A DNA stretch of 10,322 nucleotides, taken from the NCBI GenBank assembly GCA_024636395.1, contig JAGXHD010000133.1:1-10322 (forward strand). Direction: 5' to 3'. Origin of the DNA: Sulfitobacter sp. GTDB lineage: Bacteria; Pseudomonadota; Alphaproteobacteria; Rhodobacterales; Rhodobacteraceae. Under the pieces are notes generated by a model that was not told where the DNA came from, searched no databases, and saw only the letters and a program-made list of their open reading frames with translations. Shown here piece after piece: positions 6,687-10,322 of the stretch; within the stretch, counting starts at the first letter, position 1, and the number at the start of each line of letters is the position of its first letter. The translations under genes and the position numbers were made by a program.

Positions 6687-7850
6687 ATGAACAAGCATGT
6701 AAATCTCGAAGAGTTCGAAGTAGGTTACGACATTCCGGCAAAGCCCGGCATGGATGAGGCCGACATCCAGACGCCCTGCCTTGTGCTCGATTTGGACGCG
6801 CTGGAGCGCAACATCAAGAAGATGGGCGATTTTGCAAAAGCAGCAGGCATGCGCCACCGCAGCCACGGCAAGATGCACAAATCCGTCGATGTGCAGAAAC
6901 TGCAGGAAAGCCTTGGCGGCGCCTGTGGTGTGTGCTGTCAGAAAGTGTCGGAGGCCGAGGTTTTTGCGCGCGGCGGGATCACGGATGTGCTGGTCTCCAA
7001 CCAAGTGACCGCCCCGCAAAAGATCGAGCGTCTGGCGCGTATCCCGAAGCTGGGTGCGCGCGCCATCTGCTGTGTGGATGATCCTGCCAATGTGGTCGAT
7101 CTGTCTGCGGCGGCGGTGCGCAATGGCACGACGATTGAGTGTCTGGTCGAGATTGATTGCGGTGCAGGCCGTTGCGGCGTAACCACCACACCACAGGTCG
7201 TGGAGCTGGCAAAGCTGATCAATGCTGCCGATGGACTGAAATTCGCAGGGCTTCAGGCCTATCAGGGCGCGATGCAGCACCTCGACAGTTTTGAAGAGCG
7301 TAAGGGCAAGACCCAGATTGCCATCAACATGGTGCGCGATGCGGTCGAGACGCTCAAGTCCGAAGGGCTGGAATGCGATATCGTCGGCGGCGGCGGCACA
7401 GGCAGCTATTATTTCGAGAGCGCCTCGGGGGTCTTCAACGAGCTTCAGTGCGGCTCCTACGCCTTCATGGATGCCGATTATGGCCGGATCCTTGACAAAG
7501 ACGGCAACCGCATCGACGAGGGCGAATGGGAGAACGCGCTGTTCATCCTCACCACCGTGATGAGCCACGCAAAGGCCGATAAGGCCATCGTGGATGCAGG
7601 CCTCAAGGCGCAGTCGGTGGACAGCGGACTGCCTTTCATCTTTGGGCGCACGGACGTCAAATACGTAAAATGCTCGGACGAGCATGGCGTCGTGGCCGAT
7701 CCAGAGGGCGTGCTTAAGGTCAATGACAAACTCAAGCTGGTGCCGGGTCACTGCGATCCGACCTGTAATGTGCATGACTGGTATGTCGGCGTGCGCGGTG
7801 GCAAGGTCGAGGCGGTCTGGCCTGTCTCGGCGCGCGGCAAAGCCTACTAG
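6687..7850 (+). CDS. bhcC: beta-Hydroxyaspartate aldolase BhcC
   Basis: This aldolase joins glycine and glyoxylate into (2R,3S)-beta-hydroxyaspartate, the carbon-carbon bond-forming step of the BHAC. It belongs to the D-threonine aldolase family (alanine racemase-like fold III barrel, PLP plus a divalent metal). The 387-residue chain shows DIQTPCLVLDLDALERNI at the start, then RHRSHGKMHKS with Lys62 as the PLP lysine. The metal pair is probably His355 and Asp357 in PGHCDPTCNVHD, equivalent to the His/Asp site of D-threonine aldolases. GGGGTGSYYFES (near 232) is the phosphate-contact region. AGGGG (6673-6677), overlapping the bhcB stop, supports ATG 6687, and the intergenic gap is 13 bases. 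Without context it could pass for a D-threonine or 3-hydroxy-D-aspartate aldolase. After this gene the operon loosens, with a 74-base structured spacer before bhcD. Confidence 0.95.
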   Translation: MNKHVNLEEFEVGYDIPAKPGMDEADIQTPCLVLDLDALERNIKKMGDFAKAAGMRHRSHGKMHKSVDVQKLQESLGGACGVCCQKVSEAEVFARGGITDVLVSNQVTAPQKIERLARIPKLGARAICCVDDPANVVDLSAAAVRNGTTIECLVEIDCGAGRCGVTTTPQVVELAKLINAADGLKFAGLQAYQGAMQHLDSFEERKGKTQIAINMVRDAVETLKSEGLECDIVGGGGTGSYYFESASGVFNELQCGSYAFMDADYGRILDKDGNRIDEGEWENALFILTTVMSHAKADKAIVDAGLKAQSVDSGLPFIFGRTDVKYVKCSDEHGVVADPEGVLKVNDKLKLVPGHCDPTCNVHDWYVGVRGGKVEAVWPVSARGKAY

Positions 7851-7901
7851 GGCGCTCCTCGCTCTCCCTTAGGGTGCTCCTCGCGAGGAAGGGGGGGCCC
7901 T
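7849..7901 (+). repeat. Direct repeats and competing hairpins in the bhcC-bhcD spacer
   Basis: AGGGCGCTCCTCGC (7849-7862, starting inside the bhcC TAG) recurs as AGGGTGCTCCTCGC (7871-7884), 22 bases later with one mismatch. TCCTCGCGAGGA (7878-7889) is a perfect palindrome. The segment GCGAGGA (7883-7889) can pair either with the second repeat as a short local hairpin or with TCCTCGC of the first repeat (7856-7862). The AGGGC of the first repeat can also pair with GCCCT at 7897-7901, so the two folds exclude each other. A G-run (7891-7897) follows. This may act as an mRNA processing or stability element between cistrons; it has no terminator T-run. Confidence 0.5.
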
Positions 7902-7924
7902 GATCTGACACAAAGGAATACCCC

Positions 7925-8890
7925 ATGCTGATCGTCCCCGAGCGCGAAATTGCCAACCTCATGACCCGCGCGGCTGCATTCGATGCAGTCGAGGGCGTCT
8001 TTGCCGCCATGGCCTCGAAGGATGCCTATAACTTTCCGGTGATCCGCGAGGCGATTGGCCATGAGGATGCACTTTATGGTTTCAAGGGCGGATTTGACCG
8101 CACCGGCATGGCGCTGGGGCTCAAGGCGGGGGGCTATTGGCCCAATAATCTGGCCAAGCACGGCCATATCAACCACCAGTCCACGGTGTTTCTGTTTGAT
8201 CCCGACACGGGCATGGTACGCGCGATGGTGGGGGGCAATCTGCTGACTGCGCTGCGCACGGCGGCCGCGTCGTCGGTCTCGATCAAGCATCTGGCGCGCA
8301 AGGATGCAAAGGTGATGGGCATGGTCGGTGCGGGTCATCAGGCAACGTTCCAGCTGCGCGCCGCCCTCGAGCAGCGGGCCTTCGAGAAGGTCATCGGCTG
8401 GAACTACCACCCCGAAATGCTCCCAAATATCGAAAAGATCGCCAATGAGGCAGGTGTGCCGTTCGAGGCCGTGCCGCTGGAGCGGATGGTCGAGGCGGAT
8501 GTGGTGATCTCGATCACCTCGACCTTTGCGCCCACGATCATGGCGGATCACATTGCACCCGGCACCCACATCGCCTGTATGGGCACCGACACCAAGGGCA
8601 AGCAGGAGGTTGAGGCCGCCCTGCTGGCGCGTGCCACGGTGTTCACCGACGAGGTGACGCAATCCGTTAGCATCGGCGAAGCGCAGCATGCGGTGAGCGC
8701 GGGGCTGATCGAGATCGGGGATGTGCATGAACTGGGCGCGGTGATCAACGGCACGCATAAGGGGCGCAGCTCGAACGACGAGATCACGCTGTTTGACGGC
8801 ACCGGTGTCGGCCTTCAGGATCTCGCAGTCGCCGCTGCGGTGGTCGAACTGGCGGTCAAAAATGGTGTGGCGATCGAGGTGGATTTCTAG
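7925..8890 (+). CDS. bhcD: Iminosuccinate reductase BhcD
   Basis: This NAD(H)-dependent enzyme reduces iminosuccinate to L-aspartate, closing the BHAC by regenerating the amino donor for BhcA. It belongs to the ornithine cyclodeaminase/mu-crystallin family and has 321 residues, typical for that family. The substrate region includes GFKGGFD and ALRTAAASSVSIKHLAR. The Rossmann nucleotide loop GAGHQA begins at Gly135 (MGMVGAGHQATFQLRAAL), and VVISITSTFAP plus FDGTGVGLQDLAVA complete the fold. AAAGGA at 7912-7917, 7 bases before ATG 7925, gives a clear start. Ornithine cyclodeaminase or alanine dehydrogenase annotations are possible from family alone, but the full bhcABC context and strong resemblance to recalled Paracoccus BhcD favour iminosuccinate reductase. 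Unlike A-B-C, it has its own well-separated ribosome site after a structured spacer, so its expression may be set separately. Confidence 0.95.
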   Translation: MLIVPEREIANLMTRAAAFDAVEGVFAAMASKDAYNFPVIREAIGHEDALYGFKGGFDRTGMALGLKAGGYWPNNLAKHGHINHQSTVFLFDPDTGMVRAMVGGNLLTALRTAAASSVSIKHLARKDAKVMGMVGAGHQATFQLRAALEQRAFEKVIGWNYHPEMLPNIEKIANEAGVPFEAVPLERMVEADVVISITSTFAPTIMADHIAPGTHIACMGTDTKGKQEVEAALLARATVFTDEVTQSVSIGEAQHAVSAGLIEIGDVHELGAVINGTHKGRSSNDEITLFDGTGVGLQDLAVAAAVVELAVKNGVAIEVDF

Positions 8891-8973
8891 GCACACCGCT
8901 GCTTGCACCCCGTTTTGAATATGATCATACCAGTGCCGTGCGGACCCCCGCGCAGCACAAAAGGACAAACCCC
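8891..8973 (+). promoter_or_regulatory. Spacer after bhcD with a 10-base palindrome
   Basis: The 83-base gap before the GAPDH-family gene contains TATGATCATA (8920-8929), a perfect palindrome whose left part TATGAT matches the -10 consensus at 5 of 6 bases. The -35 position (8897-8902) is poor. No intrinsic terminator was found after bhcD, so the next gene may be co-transcribed with bhcABCD, have a weak promoter of its own, or both. Confidence 0.3.
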
Positions 8974-9963
8974 ATGCGGATCGCCATCAACGGCTTTGGA
9001 CGGATCGGCCGCACAATTCTGCGCCAGATCCTGACCACTAACGCCCATGACAATATCGAGGTAGTGCGCGTAAACGACATCGCGCCGTTGGAGACCTGTG
9101 CCTATCTGTTCAAATACGACAGTACCTTTGGCCCCCTGCCCTTTGACGTGACCCGCGAAGGGGCGGGCCTTCGCGTGGCGGGGCGGCTCATCGAATTCTC
9201 GCACCATGCCGATCTGGGCAATGCGGCGCTGCCGGAGCTGGATATCGTGCTGGAATGTACCGGCAAGATGCACAGCCGCGCGATGGCAGAGCGCGGATTG
9301 AGCGCAGGCGCACGCGCGGTGCTGATCTCGGGGCCCTCGGCCTTTGCCGATGTGACGACCGTGCTGGGCGCCAATGACCACAGCATGGGCGCCGCGCGGA
9401 TCATCTCGAATTCATCCTGCACCACCAATGCCATCGCACCGCTGCTGCGCGTGCTCGACAGTGCGCTTGGGATTGAACGCGCCCATGTCACCACGGTACA
9501 TTGCTACACCAGCAGCCAGCCCATGGTCGACGCGCCGCGCGGCGATCTGGCGCGCAGCCGCGCGGGGGCGGAATCCATGGTCCCTACCACGACCAGTGCT
9601 GCGCATGAGCTGGAAAAAGTGCTGCCGCGCATCGGCGCGCGCGTTAGTGTGGCGGCCCTGAGGGTGCCGAGCCTGAGCGTGTCGGCCATCGACGTGACGC
9701 TGCAACTCTCGACCCCTGTCGGGCCTGATGTCGATGCCTTCGTGCGCGGCATCGCGGCAGGGTCGGAGGTGATCGGCATGACTGAGGATCCGTGCGTTTC
9801 GCGCGACATGCGCGGGCGGCCTGAATCGCTCATCCTCGGGCTGACAGAAACGCAAAGCATCGGGGAAACGCAGCTGCGGCTCTTTGGGTGGTACGATAAT
9901 GAATGGGGCTTTTCTGCCCGGATGATCGACATGGCCCGCAAGCTGGTCCAGCGCAACGCCTAG
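8974..9963 (+). CDS. gap: Glyceraldehyde-3-phosphate dehydrogenase family protein (divergent paralogue)
   Basis: Family members oxidise glyceraldehyde-3-phosphate with NAD and phosphate to 1,3-bisphosphoglycerate, or run in reverse in gluconeogenesis. The chain is 329 residues from ATG 8974, with AAGGA (8961-8965) upstream. The INGFGRIGR nucleotide motif (5-13) is followed by Asp35 after the second strand (NAD preference). Catalytic Cys149 sits in SNSSCTTN, His176 in TVHCYT, and WYDNEWGFS near the end is typical. Several usually constant positions differ: Ala instead of Cys at 153, TTTSAA instead of TTTGAA, DSTFG instead of DSTHG, and ISGPSAFAD where housekeeping enzymes carry a conserved SAP segment. 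It is therefore probably a paralogue, possibly gluconeogenic or acting on a related phospho-aldehyde such as erythrose 4-phosphate; the sequence does not decide. It follows bhcD by 83 bases on the same strand. The family is certain, the substrate is not. Confidence 0.88.
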   Translation: MRIAINGFGRIGRTILRQILTTNAHDNIEVVRVNDIAPLETCAYLFKYDSTFGPLPFDVTREGAGLRVAGRLIEFSHHADLGNAALPELDIVLECTGKMHSRAMAERGLSAGARAVLISGPSAFADVTTVLGANDHSMGAARIISNSSCTTNAIAPLLRVLDSALGIERAHVTTVHCYTSSQPMVDAPRGDLARSRAGAESMVPTTTSAAHELEKVLPRIGARVSVAALRVPSLSVSAIDVTLQLSTPVGPDVDAFVRGIAAGSEVIGMTEDPCVSRDMRGRPESLILGLTETQSIGETQLRLFGWYDNEWGFSARMIDMARKLVQRNA

Positions 9964-10015
9964 CCGCATATGGCCAAACTTGGGCCAGCACCGAAGAAAA
10001 CGACAGGAGAGACCC

Positions 10016-10322
10016 ATGGCCGGATATCTGACCACCCATGTCCTCGACACCGCGCGGGGTTGCCCTGCGGCAGGTCTCGTGATCGAGCTCTACCGCATCG
10101 AACTCGACGCGCGCAGCCAGCTCGCCACGCTCACGACCAACGCGGACGGACGCACGGACAGCCAGATCTTGCCCGCAGCGGAGTTCCGTTTCGGCACATA
10201 CGAGTTGGTGTTTCACGCAGGGGCGTATCTCGACAGCATTGGCACTGCGCCCGAAGCTCCGAGATTTCTCGATCTGATCCCGATCCGCTTCGGCATGTCG
10301 CAAGATGTGCACTATCACGTGC
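10016..10322 (+). CDS. uraH: 5-Hydroxyisourate hydrolase (transthyretin-like), 3'-truncated by window end
   Basis: This enzyme hydrolyses 5-hydroxyisourate, the product of urate oxidation, to OHCU, the step before stereospecific decarboxylation to allantoin. The first 102 residues are visible. LTTHVLDTARGCPA at the N-terminus is the family signature and includes catalytic His8; Arg46 in NADGRTD and His101 in DVHYHV are the other expected active-site residues. The missing end should carry the C-terminal YRGS tetrapeptide after about 15 more residues. AGGAGA (10005-10010) lies 5 bases before ATG 10016. The gap to the GAPDH-family gene is 52 bases and contains a small inverted repeat, TGGCC-N7-GGCCA (9971-9987). 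No signal peptide is seen. Downstream neighbours would show whether a purine degradation cluster begins here. Confidence 0.92.
   Translation, partial: MAGYLTTHVLDTARGCPAAGLVIELYRIELDARSQLATLTTNADGRTDSQILPAAEFRFGTYELVFHAGAYLDSIGTAPEAPRFLDLIPIRFGMSQDVHYHV

Noticed and set aside
5681..8968. Long minus-strand open frames opposite bhcB, bhcC and bhcD (about 337-373 codons each)
   Set aside because: Each mirrors a plus-strand BHAC gene with recognisable catalytic motifs. The antisense products show no family motif and lack convincing ribosome sites.
9971..9987. TGGCC-N7-GGCCA as a terminator after the GAPDH-family gene
   Set aside because: The stem is only 5 bases and is followed by no T-run, so it is not convincing as an intrinsic terminator.

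Overview
The window is GC-rich with short intergenic gaps. Its gene content (TRAP transporter remnant, type G malate synthase, bhc cluster) points to an alphaproteobacterium, most likely a marine Rhodobacterales (Roseobacter-type). The species cannot be named from the sequence alone.

The centrepiece is a complete beta-hydroxyaspartate cycle (BHAC) cluster. It has the IclR-type regulator bhcR on the minus strand and, divergent from it, bhcA, bhcB, bhcC and bhcD on the plus strand. BhcA transaminates glyoxylate with aspartate, giving glycine and oxaloacetate. BhcC condenses glycine with a second glyoxylate to beta-hydroxyaspartate, BhcB dehydrates this to iminosuccinate, and BhcD reduces it back to aspartate. 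The net result turns two glyoxylate into one oxaloacetate without losing CO2. The system was first worked out genetically and biochemically in Paracoccus denitrificans, so it is known, but it is complete here and has a readable control region.

Layout, left to right: (1) the last codons of a probable TRAP transporter large permease; (2) a VanA-type Rieske oxygenase gene interrupted by an in-frame TAG and also lacking one expected iron-ligand histidine; (3) glcB, malate synthase G, a second route for glyoxylate; (4) a bidirectional terminator between the convergent glcB and bhcR; (5) an AT-rich divergent control region of about 170 bases with two near-identical TTCA-N5-TGAA sites exactly 20 bases apart; (6) bhcABCD, with A-B-C tightly packed and a structured, repeat-containing 74-base spacer before bhcD; (7) a divergent GAPDH-family gene; (8) the start of a 5-hydroxyisourate hydrolase gene, cut by the window end.

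Glyoxylate links most of the window. GlcB and BHAC both consume it, purine breakdown (the 5-hydroxyisourate hydrolase step) can produce it through allantoin and ureidoglycolate, and a GAPDH could serve gluconeogenesis from the oxaloacetate formed. The purine and gluconeogenesis links are inference from gene order. No RNA genes, insertion sequences or CRISPR arrays were seen.
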